From: a virus
Length of the DNA: 50,353 bases
Strand: one strand, 5' to 3'
Virus record (IMG/VR): IMGVR_UViG_3300045051_001499
Coordinates: 1-50,353 of that record
Shown here: one piece after another, positions 1 to 8,259 of the stretch
Layout: every line of letters begins with the position of its first letter
Numbering within the stretch: position 1 is the first letter of the stretch
Notes under the pieces: generated by a model
What the model was told of the DNA's origin: nothing
What the model saw: the letters and a program-made list of their open reading frames with translations, nothing else
The model's database searches: none
Translations under genes and position numbers: made by a program

Positions 1-201
1 ATGACTGAACCTGACACCCGAGTCCTCCCGTTCTTCGAGGTCATGACCACCTACCATCGCCGCAGGCGAGCGAAGGACGAGTTCAATCTGTTCCTGTTCC
101 TGGTCAAGAACACGGACCCGATCATCACCAACCACGTCGCCAAGCGGCGGCGTGAGTTGGCCACTGCCTTGGAGGACGCCCACAATGCCGGAAGTTGTTA
201 G
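1..201 (+). CDS. Hypothetical protein, possibly 5'-truncated
   Basis: A 66-residue reading frame begins with ATG at the first base of the window, so I cannot tell whether this is the true start or an internal Met. The protein is basic and polar, with a run of four arginines near residue 20 and a Lys/Arg-rich stretch near residue 48. No domain is recognised. Its 3' end overlaps the next gene by 17 bases, the same tight overlap seen between the following two genes, which suggests one plus-strand operon feeding the helicase. Confidence 0.55.
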   Translation: MTEPDTRVLPFFEVMTTYHRRRRAKDEFNLFLFLVKNTDPIITNHVAKRRRELATALEDAHNAGSC

Positions 202-790
202 CCATTACGGGCTGCACGACGCCGGAGGCATCTGGTTCCTGGAGCAGGAGGGGGGCGGCAAGACCGCCCTCCCGATCTCCGTCGCCAGCCCATTCCGGGT
301 CCGCAGCAAACTGCCGTGCCCGCACGGCATCCGGGTGCCGAGGCAGACATCCGACGAGGTGCTGCCAGATCACCCGCTGATCACCGTCATGAGCCCAGTA
401 CCGACGCCGCACCGGGTCTACTTCCTGCGGCAGCAACACGCGCCGGCCGTCGCCGAACTGACCCGGCTGTGCTCGCCGACCGCCTCGATCTGCCACCCGG
501 TTTGGAGCCAACAACTACGAACGTTGGCCAACCTGTTGCAGGTGACCAACGTCGCCCCGCTGGTGCTCACCGGCTTGGGCCTAACCCATCTCGGGATGAC
601 GCGCAAGCTGGTGCAGGCCGCCCTGATCAGCCCTCGCCGGCTGGTCCTGGTCGGCGACGACACCGCCATCGCCCCGGCCGGCGCCAAGGTCATTGACGCT
701 CCGGTGCTGACCGGCATCAGCGACCTGCCATTGGAGGAGCTGGGCGCTCAACTGCTGACGGAGTGGATGACCAATGTGGAAGCTGCGTGA
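185..790 (+). CDS. Hypothetical protein, 201 aa
   Basis: The start is placed at ATG 185 (MPEVVSHY...). An in-frame start at 152 exists but would give a longer overlap with the previous gene. The product shows no motif I recognise. The N-terminal third is Gly/Pro-rich; the C-terminal two thirds look globular with Leu/Val-rich helices, and Cys residues occur near residues 45 and 82. It overlaps the helicase start (774) by 17 bases, so translation is probably coupled. It could be a helicase partner, but nothing in the sequence proves that. Confidence 0.6.
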   Translation: MPEVVSHYGLHDAGGIWFLEQEGGGKTALPISVASPFRVRSKLPCPHGIRVPRQTSDEVLPDHPLITVMSPVPTPHRVYFLRQQHAPAVAELTRLCSPTASICHPVWSQQLRTLANLLQVTNVAPLVLTGLGLTHLGMTRKLVQAALISPRRLVLVGDDTAIAPAGAKVIDAPVLTGISDLPLEELGAQLLTEWMTNVEAA

Positions 791-2444
791 CTACCAGATC
801 GAGGACATCGCCAAGCTGATGCGCAACGAGCGGTTCATGCTGCTTGGTGACCCTGGGACTGGTAAGACGCCTCCAGCTTGTGTCTACACCTATTGGGTAT
901 GGTCCCAGCTTGGCAAGAAGTCGGTGTGGGTACAACCAAAGTCGATCATCGCAAAGAACCGGGAGGAGCTACTGCGTTGGACCAACTTCTCCCCGGAGGA
1001 GGTCGTCGTCATCGACGATGACGAAGACGGCGGCGTGTACCGACGGCTCGTATCAGCCAAGTATGAGCTTCTGAATAGACTATTCAAGGCAGAGTTTGCT
1101 GACGAGAAGCAAGTACCAGCTAATTTCAGGAAGACACTGAAACAGCTACGAGATACGGGTGATATCCATCTTAATAGTCTGACTCTAACAGAGCAGGGTG
1201 TCTCTAGCCTGCCGGCCCCGGAGCATCACGATCTACGCCAAATCGCTACGGGTAGCTGGAAGAAGGTTCCCAGTAGACGAAGACAAGCATGGTCAAAGCT
1301 CGGCTTGCTCGACAGTTCTGGAACGTCAGTAACTGAGAAAGGGGTTAAGGCCCTGTCTGAGTATAAGGTGATTAATCCAGCACTCTACAAGGCGAAAGTG
1401 GTGATGCTGGGGCCAGACTCTTTCTCAAGGGATTGGGAGGCTATTTGTGAAGCGATGGGCACCGCTGGAATGGTGGTAGTAGACGAGTTTCATTTGTGCT
1501 ATTCGACCCATGATAGCAAAAGGACCCAGTCCTGGTATCGGGCGCTCAAGAAGATCCCGCGACTCGTGGTGATGACTGGGACGCTGATCAACGGCCGGTA
1601 CTCCAGCGCCTACCCAGCGATCCACGCCATCGAACCCCGCTACTACGGCAACTACCGTTCCTTCATTGCTCAACATGCAATCGAGGATGCTAACGATAAC
1701 GTGATCGGTTGGAAGAACCCCGAGCGACTCGGTCACATCATCATCAACCATTCGGTTCGCCACACCTTCCAGGAGGTTTACGGCGCCGAGGCCAAGGTCA
1801 TCATCCGCGAGGAGGTCCTACTCGGACCCAAGGTCCGCGCCAAGTACAAGGAGCTGGAGGAGAAGGCGCTGATCGAGCTGAGCGACAGCTTCGTCGACGC
1901 CGGCACCCCTGGCGTCCATGCCATCCGCGCCCGGCAGCTGCTCGCCGTCCCCGAGCTGTTTGAGATCGACGAGCGTCCGACCAAGGACGAGCTGCTGGAG
2001 GTCCATCTTGCCGAACCCGGCGCCGGTATCGTCTTCGGCTGCTTCCGCGGTGAGCTGGAACGGCTGGCCAAGGCGGCTGCCGGCGCCGGCCGCAACGCCG
2101 CCATCATGGACGGACAGACCTCGGCCGCCGACCGCATCAAGATCGACGAGGCGTTCCGCGCCGGCCGGGTGGACCTGCTGGTGTGCTCGTGGAAGGTGGC
2201 CGGGATCGGCTTCAACTGGCACCACGTCGACTGGATCTACGCCAACAGCCTCAGCTACCAGGATGGCGACTTCCTCCAGGGTTACCGCCGAGCTATCCGA
2301 GGGGTGAGGGAGCATCCGCTGCGGATCTATATCCCCCAGTACAAGGACACCATCGACAAGCGCGTGATGGAAATCGTTGAGCGCAAGAGCCGAGAGGCGA
2401 GCAAGATCGACAGCAGCCGTGAGGTCTTCTCGCTGTCAGCATAG
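774..2444 (+). CDS. Superfamily 2 DEAD/DEAH-type DNA helicase
   Basis: A 556-residue ATP-dependent helicase or translocase of the SNF2/ERCC-like phage type. Visible motifs in order: Q/motif-0-like RDYQ near residue 5, Walker A GDPGTGKT (25-32), Walker B DEFH (about 237-240), motif III-like VVMTGTLI (about 264), and the motif VI region QGYRRAIRG near residue 505. About 200 residues separate motifs I and II, more than is usual. The insert (about residues 95-215) contains two winged-helix-like segments (LTLTEQGV and SVTEKGVKAL), and the DNA there is visibly AT-richer than its flanks. The gene sits first in the replication block, and its stop codon touches a palindromic operator-like site. Confidence 0.88.
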   Translation: MWKLRDYQIEDIAKLMRNERFMLLGDPGTGKTPPACVYTYWVWSQLGKKSVWVQPKSIIAKNREELLRWTNFSPEEVVVIDDDEDGGVYRRLVSAKYELLNRLFKAEFADEKQVPANFRKTLKQLRDTGDIHLNSLTLTEQGVSSLPAPEHHDLRQIATGSWKKVPSRRRQAWSKLGLLDSSGTSVTEKGVKALSEYKVINPALYKAKVVMLGPDSFSRDWEAICEAMGTAGMVVVDEFHLCYSTHDSKRTQSWYRALKKIPRLVVMTGTLINGRYSSAYPAIHAIEPRYYGNYRSFIAQHAIEDANDNVIGWKNPERLGHIIINHSVRHTFQEVYGAEAKVIIREEVLLGPKVRAKYKELEEKALIELSDSFVDAGTPGVHAIRARQLLAVPELFEIDERPTKDELLEVHLAEPGAGIVFGCFRGELERLAKAAAGAGRNAAIMDGQTSAADRIKIDEAFRAGRVDLLVCSWKVAGIGFNWHHVDWIYANSLSYQDGDFLQGYRRAIRGVREHPLRIYIPQYKDTIDKRVMEIVERKSREASKIDSSREVFSLSA

Positions 2445-2459
2445 CTTGTAATACAAGCT
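2443..2459. promoter_or_regulatory. 17-bp palindromic operator-like site, copy 1 of 9
   Basis: AGCTTGTAATACAAGCT: 8-bp arms, perfectly complementary, with a 1-base centre. This is the only copy that matches the consensus in all 16 arm positions. It overlaps the helicase stop codon and precedes the unit starting at 2536. A terminator-like hairpin lies between this site and that gene. Its role as operator or promoter is inferred from the shared placement of all nine copies. Confidence 0.75.
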
Positions 2460-2475
2460 TCCATTCGGAACTGGA

Positions 2476-2501
2476 GCCGCCCACTGGGCGGCTTTATTTT
2501 T
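2476..2501 (+). terminator. Intrinsic terminator after the helicase, or leader attenuator
   Basis: Seven-bp GC stem (GCCGCCC/GGGCGGC) with a 3-base loop, followed by TTTATTTTT. It lies downstream of palindrome copy 1 and 35 bases before the start at 2536. It either ends the helicase transcript or acts as an attenuator in the leader of the next gene. Confidence 0.8.
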
Positions 2502-2535
2502 GCCCTCACACCAATCAAGAACGAGGACCTGACAA

Positions 2536-3201
2536 ATGAACCAGATCGTTGATCCCGTCGCCGCCGCCTTGGCTCAGGCTACCCAGGTTGCCCAGCAGAC
2601 CACTGTCGCCACCCCGGTCGCTAATCTGCCCACCGCGGTGGGTGCGACCCCCCTGCCGGCGATGCCCGCCGGCCGCAAGCCGACCATGGATGACCTCGAC
2701 ACCGCCGGCTTCGCCGTCGACAACTTCCTCAAGGTCGACAAGTCCGGCATCCAGGTCGGCAAGGACGCCGACGCCGGCATCCACCAGAAGCTGGTGGTCG
2801 GCATCGACATGAACGCGGTCGTCGCCGTCGAGTGTGTGTCGATGGGCTCGCCGGTGAAGTATTTCACCACCAAGAACGGCGCCACTGACGAGCGCGGCAA
2901 GCCCTGGCAGCAGATCCTGTCGATGGCTGCCGCCGAGGGCAAGTCGCCCTATATCACTGCCCAGATCCCGATGGAGATCCTGGAGGAGGCGACCGCTACC
3001 AACGGCAAGAAGACCCCGGCCGGCGCCAGCGTCGGCTACACCCCGCCGCAAACGGGTGTCCGTGAGTTCCAGGGCTTGCGCCGGGCGATGAACGAGGCCG
3101 GCGTGGCGCGGGGCAAGATCGAGATCGGCTACAAGATCAAGTCCGGCAACGGCTTCACCTGGGCGGTGATGACGTTCACCTACCTCGGACCCTGGGACTG
3201 A
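2536..3201 (+). CDS. Hypothetical protein, possible ssDNA-binding-like protein
   Basis: A 221-residue protein with an Ala/Thr/Pro-rich, low-complexity N-terminal 45 residues, then a beta-rich globular region with many alternating hydrophobic residues, ending in an aromatic tail (FTYLGPWD). A GAGG ribosome-binding site sits 9 bases before ATG 2536. The gene is a monocistron bracketed by strong hairpin terminators at 2476 and 3213, as expected for a protein needed in large amounts. Its place between helicase and 5' nuclease/polymerase, plus the beta-rich character, suggests a single-stranded-DNA-binding role. This is inference; I do not recognise the family. Confidence 0.7.
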   Translation: MNQIVDPVAAALAQATQVAQQTTVATPVANLPTAVGATPLPAMPAGRKPTMDDLDTAGFAVDNFLKVDKSGIQVGKDADAGIHQKLVVGIDMNAVVAVECVSMGSPVKYFTTKNGATDERGKPWQQILSMAAAEGKSPYITAQIPMEILEEATATNGKKTPAGASVGYTPPQTGVREFQGLRRAMNEAGVARGKIEIGYKIKSGNGFTWAVMTFTYLGPWD

Positions 3202-3212
3202 TCACGTAGACG

Positions 3213-3246
3213 AGGGCGGGTTGAGCAATCAACCCGCCCTTTTTTA
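3213..3246 (+). terminator. Strong intrinsic terminator
   Basis: Eleven-bp stem (AGGGCGGGTTG/CAACCCGCCCT) with a 6-base loop, followed directly by a T run. It closes the 2536-3201 monocistron just before the 5' nuclease gene. Confidence 0.92.
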
Positions 3247-3272
3247 TGTCCAGATGCTGGGGACTATAAGTC

Positions 3273-4022
3273 ATGATCATCAGGATCATCGACGGGATAC
3301 TCTATGTCCGACAAAGACTGGAGACCGACCCGACGGGCTACGCTTTGCGTAATCTCTTCAAAGAGATCCAGTGGAGCCCGAACATCACCGTGTTCTGTAT
3401 GGACCTACCGGGCAACAATGCCGCCCGGCGGGAGCTGTATCCGGAATACAAGGCTAAGCGCAAACCCCCGACCGACGATATCTCAGCCCTGCTGGAACTG
3501 AGCCGGAAGGTGATCGGCTTCAGCAAGGCGATCCTCTGCCAGATCCCAGGTTTCGAGGCCGACGACGCCATCGCCCATCTCGCCGCCCGCTACAGCCGGG
3601 CGGGGCACCCGGTTCAGGTGGTCAGCACCGACGCCGACCTGCGTCAACTCGAGCAACTGCCCGGCGTCCAGGTCACTGCCAACAACCTGAAGGCCATCCC
3701 GCCCGGACTGATCCGGCTCTACAAAGCCGCGGTCGGCGACCCCTCCGACAACATCCCCGGCATTGCCGGGCTCGGCAAGAAAGCCTTTGAAGAGTGCGAT
3801 CACGACTCCCTGGCCGCCTGGTTCGAAGACCGGGGCGGCATTCCGACCGACCTGCCGGCGCGCGTCCAGAACGCGATGGCTGCCAACGCCGATCTGTACC
3901 GGACCTTCTACAAGATCGTCGCCTTCCTCCCGCTCGAAGACGACTTCGTCACCAAGCATATGGTGCTTGGCAAGAATGATGAAGCGGCAGCGATGAAGTT
4001 GTTGGCGGAGTATTTGCAATGA
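3273..4022 (+). CDS. 5'-3' exonuclease / flap endonuclease
   Basis: A 249-residue FEN-type nuclease of the PolA N-terminal/T5 class, which removes RNA primers and flaps. Visible signatures: the arch-region motif RRELYPEYKAKRK (about residues 51-63), the acidic metal site FEADDAIAHLA (about 92-102), VSTDADLRQL (about 115-124) and the helix-hairpin-helix element VGDPSDNIPGIAGLGKK (about 153-169). Its stop overlaps the polymerase start (ATGA, 4019-4022). The phage therefore encodes nuclease and polymerase as two coupled genes rather than one PolA. Confidence 0.93.
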   Translation: MIIRIIDGILYVRQRLETDPTGYALRNLFKEIQWSPNITVFCMDLPGNNAARRELYPEYKAKRKPPTDDISALLELSRKVIGFSKAILCQIPGFEADDAIAHLAARYSRAGHPVQVVSTDADLRQLEQLPGVQVTANNLKAIPPGLIRLYKAAVGDPSDNIPGIAGLGKKAFEECDHDSLAAWFEDRGGIPTDLPARVQNAMAANADLYRTFYKIVAFLPLEDDFVTKHMVLGKNDEAAAMKLLAEYLQ

Positions 4023-6775
4023 GCCACATTCAACAACAAGTCACGGCGGTCCTCGTTGACCGCCGAAACTACATTCAGCTGGCGCCCGTCATCAAGGATA
4101 TGCTGTCCAAGACTGCATTGGTCGGCTTCGACATTGAGACCCACGACGCCGATCGGCACGAGGGTCTGAACCGGGCCATGAAGGTCGACGCGGATGGACA
4201 CAAGGCCGGCAACAAACGGCTGCTGTTCGACCACCGTCGCACCACGCTCTGTGGGCTGTCGCTCTACTGTGACGGCAGTCCCTACTCGTTCTATCTCAAC
4301 GTCGGCCATTCCGATGCTGAGAACCGGCTGGACTGGTCCGAGGTCAAGGACATTCTGGACGCCCGGTCCCCCCAGACCTACTGGGTGATCCACAACAGCG
4401 CCTTTGAGATCGTCATGCTGCGCTCCTCGGTCGGATACACGGTCGAGCGCTACATCGACACCATGATGATGGCCGTGTCCGCCTACGGGCCGGACGAATA
4501 CGACGCCCAGGCTTTCATCAACGCCGACTTCGCCAAGGTCTGGCCGATCCTCGACGACGCCCGGCTAGTCTTCGCCGGCTGGCAGCCGGGCGAGGAGATG
4601 ACCAGCGAGCAGTCCGACCTGTTCAGCAAGGTGGCCGGCAAGGCATCCGATGCCGCCCATTCCTACAACGGGCTGGTGGCCTCGATCGCCTACGGCTACG
4701 GCCTAAAGCAGGCGGTGAAGCGCTGGTTCGGCTACGAGATGACCAGCTTCGAGCAGTGCCTGGGCGGCGCCGCTCACATGGGCCAGATCCCTGGCGAGCA
4801 GGTGGTCGGCTACGGTGCCGACGACGCCTTGTGGGCGGTGCGGCTGTACCATCGGCTGCTGCAGTATATGCAGTCGACCAACCCGGCGGTGATCAGCACC
4901 TACTTCCGGCAGGAACTGCCGGTCATCGACGTGTTCGCCGACATGAACTGGCACGGCTGGCGGATCGACCCAGGCGCTGTGGAGGCCAAGCGGGGCGATA
5001 TCCGGGCTGACCAGGCCGCTTGCCTGCGCAAGCTGCGCGCCACCATCCGCTCGCTGCTGCCCTTCCCGGCCGAACCCAACGCCGGCCTGATGGAGCACGA
5101 CAGCTGGTTCAGCAAGAACGAAGCCTGGCGCCGCAAGCGGGCGGCGATCATCGCCTGGGCCGAGCTGCCGGACACCCCTGACGACTTCGAGGAGGTGTGC
5201 CGGATCTCCGGCTCGATCGCCGAAGGGTGGCGCGGCGGCAAGGTCAAGAACCAACTGAACCTGCCCTACTGGCAGACGATCCGATCACTGATCTACGACC
5301 TGTGCAACGCCCGCCCCATGCGAGCCAAGGGCAAGGTCCAGTCGGACAAGGATGCCCGCGGGCGGTTGGTTGAGCGCTTCAAGAAGGAGGGCAACCGGGA
5401 GCGCGAGCTGACCCTGATCGAGTGCCTCAACCACATGGCGACGATCGAGCAGGTCAGCAAACTGTACGTCGAACCCTACCTGAACCTCGTCGATCCCGAC
5501 ACCGGCCGCGTCTACCCTGTGGTCTCAGCCCTGCTCGCCAGCCGGCGCATGAGCATGTCAAGCCCCAACGGGCAGCAGCTCGCCAAGCGTGGCGAGACCA
5601 CCTACGTCCGTGGCTTCTTCCTCCCCGACGACCCGGACGAAGAACTGCTGATGTCGATGGACTGGTCGGCGGTCGAGCTGGTGCTGATCGCTCAGGAGTC
5701 CCACGACCCGGTCATGTGCGCCGCCTTCAGCACGATCCCCTATCAGGATCTGCATACAGGGGCGGCGGCTGACACTCTGAGGGTCACAATACCCGAGGTT
5801 ACTGAGGAGCTTCTGAAGAAGCTCAACAGGCTGTCGGTGAAGGAGGTGGAAGACATCAACCCCAAGCTCCTCCTCAATCGTGCGGGAGAACACATGACCC
5901 CCGGTGACGCCAAGAAGTATTGGCGAACAAAAGCCGGTAAGGACTCGAACTTCAACTACTGGTACAGCGGCGCGTTGTCGACAGTAGGTGATAACCTGGG
6001 TTGGAACCCCGACCAGATGTGGAAAGCTACTGAGCAGTACCGTTCACGGTTCGCCGTCGGTGAAGCCTGGCGGCAGGGGGTGATCGCCGAAGGCCAGAAC
6101 CGAGGCTTCATCACCCTGCCCGACGGGCACCGCCGGGTGCGGTGGGAAGCTACCGATGACTGGAAGTTCTGGTTCCTGCAGAAGTTCCAGCAGTGGCTCA
6201 AGCCCGAAGGCAGCCGAGCCTTCCTGAACGAGCTGGTCCGAGTCATTCAACGCCGCGCCGGCAATCAGCTGGTCAACTCCAAGATCCAAGGCACCTGCGC
6301 CACTATGATGAAGCGCACGCTGGTCAAGCTCAGACAAGCTAGTCTAGCAAGCTCAAAATTCCGTGTCGTCGCTGCGATCCATGACGAAGTAGTGTTGTCA
6401 GTGAAGCGTCGACACCTACTCGAAGTTCGCCAGTTGGCCAAACAGATCATGCTGGATCATCGGGATATTGTTCCTGACCTCCCGCTGCACTGCACGACCT
6501 CACTTGGCCGGACGTTCGAGCCTTACGGAAAGAAGGCCCCCTTCGGCCAGATCGAACTGGACGAAGCGCCGGAACTTCCTTTCCTGCCCAAGGAGTGTTG
6601 GGGCGAAGCATTGTCCGACGATCAGATTGAACTGGTCGCGGACTATCTGATGAAGAAGGGAACCTGGTATGCCACAGTGTCGTCACCTCAGCGACGAGGA
6701 GATCGTCGGGGTGGTGAAAGCCAAGATGCTGGAGGTCGCCCCCTCCAGTACGACCGTTACTGTCCGGATCTTTGA
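4019..6775 (+). CDS. Family A DNA polymerase with 3'-5' exonuclease domain
   Basis: A 918-residue replicative polymerase. The proofreading domain shows Exo I FDIETHD (about residue 37), Exo II HNSAFE (about 124) and Exo III YGADD (about 264). The Exo II acidic position is Glu where most relatives have Asp. Polymerase motif A is MDWSAVEL (about 546). Motif B has K, NF and Y in the usual spacing (KDSNFNYWYSG), but its Arg is displaced by one residue. Motif C is IHDEVVL (about 786). Between motifs A and B there is an extra, charged segment of roughly 30 residues. The last 33 residues are translated out of frame over the small gene at 6669 and look non-conserved. Confidence 0.93.
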   Translation: MSHIQQQVTAVLVDRRNYIQLAPVIKDMLSKTALVGFDIETHDADRHEGLNRAMKVDADGHKAGNKRLLFDHRRTTLCGLSLYCDGSPYSFYLNVGHSDAENRLDWSEVKDILDARSPQTYWVIHNSAFEIVMLRSSVGYTVERYIDTMMMAVSAYGPDEYDAQAFINADFAKVWPILDDARLVFAGWQPGEEMTSEQSDLFSKVAGKASDAAHSYNGLVASIAYGYGLKQAVKRWFGYEMTSFEQCLGGAAHMGQIPGEQVVGYGADDALWAVRLYHRLLQYMQSTNPAVISTYFRQELPVIDVFADMNWHGWRIDPGAVEAKRGDIRADQAACLRKLRATIRSLLPFPAEPNAGLMEHDSWFSKNEAWRRKRAAIIAWAELPDTPDDFEEVCRISGSIAEGWRGGKVKNQLNLPYWQTIRSLIYDLCNARPMRAKGKVQSDKDARGRLVERFKKEGNRERELTLIECLNHMATIEQVSKLYVEPYLNLVDPDTGRVYPVVSALLASRRMSMSSPNGQQLAKRGETTYVRGFFLPDDPDEELLMSMDWSAVELVLIAQESHDPVMCAAFSTIPYQDLHTGAAADTLRVTIPEVTEELLKKLNRLSVKEVEDINPKLLLNRAGEHMTPGDAKKYWRTKAGKDSNFNYWYSGALSTVGDNLGWNPDQMWKATEQYRSRFAVGEAWRQGVIAEGQNRGFITLPDGHRRVRWEATDDWKFWFLQKFQQWLKPEGSRAFLNELVRVIQRRAGNQLVNSKIQGTCATMMKRTLVKLRQASLASSKFRVVAAIHDEVVLSVKRRHLLEVRQLAKQIMLDHRDIVPDLPLHCTTSLGRTFEPYGKKAPFGQIELDEAPELPFLPKECWGEALSDDQIELVADYLMKKGTWYATVSSPQRRGDRRGGESQDAGGRPLQYDRYCPDL

Positions 6776-6791
6776 GGAGACCGGGGCATGA
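6669..6791 (+). CDS. Small hypothetical protein, 40 aa, overlapping the polymerase 3' end
   Basis: ATG 6669 opens a 40-residue frame (MPQCRHLSDEEIVGVVKAKM...) whose stop overlaps the next start as ATGA (6788-6791), a typical sign of coupled translation. A purine-rich GAAGGG lies just upstream. It overlaps the polymerase tail for about 107 bases in another frame. Its sequence looks like natural protein (acidic helix, then alternating Val/Thr strand), whereas the polymerase tail in the same DNA is Arg/Gly-rich. Function unknown. Confidence 0.6.
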   Translation: MPQCRHLSDEEIVGVVKAKMLEVAPSSTTVTVRIFEETGA

Positions 6792-7153
6792 GCACCGAAC
6801 CTAAAGCTTCCGACTACATAGTCGGCACCACCCAGATCATGATAAGTGGAAGCGGTAGCCCCCGGACTACCGCGACCGTCACGACCCCGTCAGTCGGAAA
6901 GGCTGATCAGCCCACCGTCGCTTTCCTCAAGTTTGAGGAAAGAAACCAGCGCTCTGCCGTCCTTAAACCCGCCTCGGTTGGAAAGACCGATCAACCGGCC
7001 TTGAACTTCGTCAAGTCTGACTCCGCCCGGCGGGCCTTCGCCGTCGAAGGCATTCGGCGCGCTGTCGGCAAGCTCACTATCAAGCGCAGCTGGAAACAGG
7101 TGCTGCTGACCCACGCCTCTCCGCTCGCCATCGCTCGGGGGATGCAGAAATGA
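6788..7153 (+). CDS. Hypothetical protein with an internal repeat, 121 aa
   Basis: A 121-residue protein with a Thr/Ser-rich N-terminus and a basic C-terminal third. Residues about 34-58 and 64-88 look like two copies of one unit, each starting SVGK(A/T)DQP and continuing with a hydrophobic strand and a charged turn. No known domain recognised. The start overlaps the preceding small gene as ATGA, and the stop overlaps thyX as ATGA (7150-7153), so it belongs to the tightly packed polymerase-thyX operon. Confidence 0.65.
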   Translation: MSTEPKASDYIVGTTQIMISGSGSPRTTATVTTPSVGKADQPTVAFLKFEERNQRSAVLKPASVGKTDQPALNFVKSDSARRAFAVEGIRRAVGKLTIKRSWKQVLLTHASPLAIARGMQK

Positions 7154-7887
7154 TCCGCGTTCTCGACCACGGCTTCGTCACCCTGCGCAACATCTCCGGT
7201 CCCACCCGTCGGCCGGCGGAGGATTACGACGCTGACGACGTCGACCCCTCCAACACGGCGCGGATGTCTTTCGACCAGATGGACTCCGGGCTAGCCCGCG
7301 GGCGTGAGCAGGATCTTCGGCTTGCCGAATACTTGATGAAGAACCGGCACACCACCCCTTTCGAGATGATCGAAGTGTGGTTGGAAATGAAGCTGCCGAT
7401 CTTCGTCGCCCGTCAGTTCGTCCGGCACCGGACGGTCTCGATCAACGAGGTGTCCGGACGCTACGTCCAACTCCCGGCGGAATGGTATATCCCCAAGCCC
7501 GAACACGTCGGTATCAAGCCGCCGAGTGTCAAGCAAGGCCGGGTGCTGGCTTGGGACGAGCTGGATCACAGTCAGCAGCTTACCATCAAAAGCTTTCTGT
7601 CCAAGATGGACGACGACTGCCGTCATAGCTATTCCAAGTATAGCCAGGCGATTGATGTGGGCATTCCCAATGAACTGGCCCGGCTCTACCTGCATCTCAA
7701 CCACTACACCCACTGGGTATGGAAGCAGGATCTGCACAACATCATGCACTTCCTGTCCCTGCGTGATCACAGCCACGCCCAGTACGAGGCGCAGCAGTAC
7801 GCCAAGGCGATCCTCAGTCTACTCGACCAAGTCCTGCCAGAGAGCATGAAGCTGTATCGGCAGTACCGAGCACTGGAGAAAGTGTGA
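7150..7887 (+). CDS. thyX: Flavin-dependent thymidylate synthase ThyX
   Basis: A 245-residue protein making dTMP from dUMP with FAD, NADPH and methylene-tetrahydrofolate. The diagnostic ThyX motif RHR-x4-NE-x-SGRY is present near residues 92-105 (RHRTVSINEVSGRY). Further family features are the early RxxHxTPFE-like NRHTTPFEM (about residue 66) and the C-terminal helices with RLYLHLNHYTHW and SLRDHSHAQYEAQQYA. It works with the dCMP deaminase (10522), dNMP kinase (14569) and MazG-like enzyme (15144) in nucleotide supply. Start and stop overlap its neighbours by 4 and 1 bases. Confidence 0.96.
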   Translation: MIRVLDHGFVTLRNISGPTRRPAEDYDADDVDPSNTARMSFDQMDSGLARGREQDLRLAEYLMKNRHTTPFEMIEVWLEMKLPIFVARQFVRHRTVSINEVSGRYVQLPAEWYIPKPEHVGIKPPSVKQGRVLAWDELDHSQQLTIKSFLSKMDDDCRHSYSKYSQAIDVGIPNELARLYLHLNHYTHWVWKQDLHNIMHFLSLRDHSHAQYEAQQYAKAILSLLDQVLPESMKLYRQYRALEKV

Positions 7888-8045
7888 TGGTGATGGTGTA
7901 TCGGCACTTCTCCCCGGAGTTGGCCAGTGCTGCCGCACTGGCCGACATCAGCCTCGAACGCCTCAAGATGTGGGCGATCGAGTTGGATCATGACGAGGCC
8001 AAGATCCTTGAGCGGATCAAGGAATATAAGGAACGTCATGCGTAG
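7887..8045 (+). CDS. Small hypothetical protein, 52 aa
   Basis: ATG 7887 shares its A with the thyX stop (TGATG), and the frame ends at TAG 8043-8045, overlapping the HTH gene start at 8038. The product is mostly helical: ASAAALADISLERLK followed by a charged helix LDHDEAKILERIKEYK. It could be a small partner or inhibitor, but no family is recognised. Its support is the tight packing on both sides and protein-like composition. Confidence 0.65.
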   Translation: MVMVYRHFSPELASAAALADISLERLKMWAIELDHDEAKILERIKEYKERHA

Positions 8046-8259
8046 GCACCGGAGTGTTCCGTCTGATGTTCACCCACTGGTGAAAATCCTGTTCGAGATA
8101 CTCATCGAGCAGAAAGTAACTCCGGTTGAATTGGCAGCGGACATCGGCGTCGGATCAACCACGATCTGGGGGTGGCGTAAAGGCCACCACCCGAGCGCGG
8201 TTCTATTGGATAGGGCCTTCAACGCCCTGGGTTACGAATTAGAAGTCGTCAAGAAATGA
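8038..8259 (+). CDS. Small Cro/C1-type helix-turn-helix DNA-binding protein
   Basis: A 73-residue protein starting at ATG 8038. Residues about 24-60 form a Cro/C1-like HTH: VTPVELAADIGVGSTTIWGW, then RKGHHPSAVLLDRAFNALGY. The TTIWGWRKG segment is the recognition helix and exit. It has no other domain, so it is a DNA-binding regulator of minimal size and an alternative candidate for binding the nine dispersed palindromes. It overlaps both neighbours and is probably co-expressed with thyX and the nuclease at 8256. Confidence 0.8.
   Translation: MRRHRSVPSDVHPLVKILFEILIEQKVTPVELAADIGVGSTTIWGWRKGHHPSAVLLDRAFNALGYELEVVKK

Noticed and set aside
6337-6353. A tenth palindrome-like sequence, AGCTAGTC-T-AGCAAGCT, inside the DNA polymerase gene
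   Set aside because: It differs from the consensus at about four arm positions, lies within coding sequence and does not head a gene. It was not counted among the nine sites.
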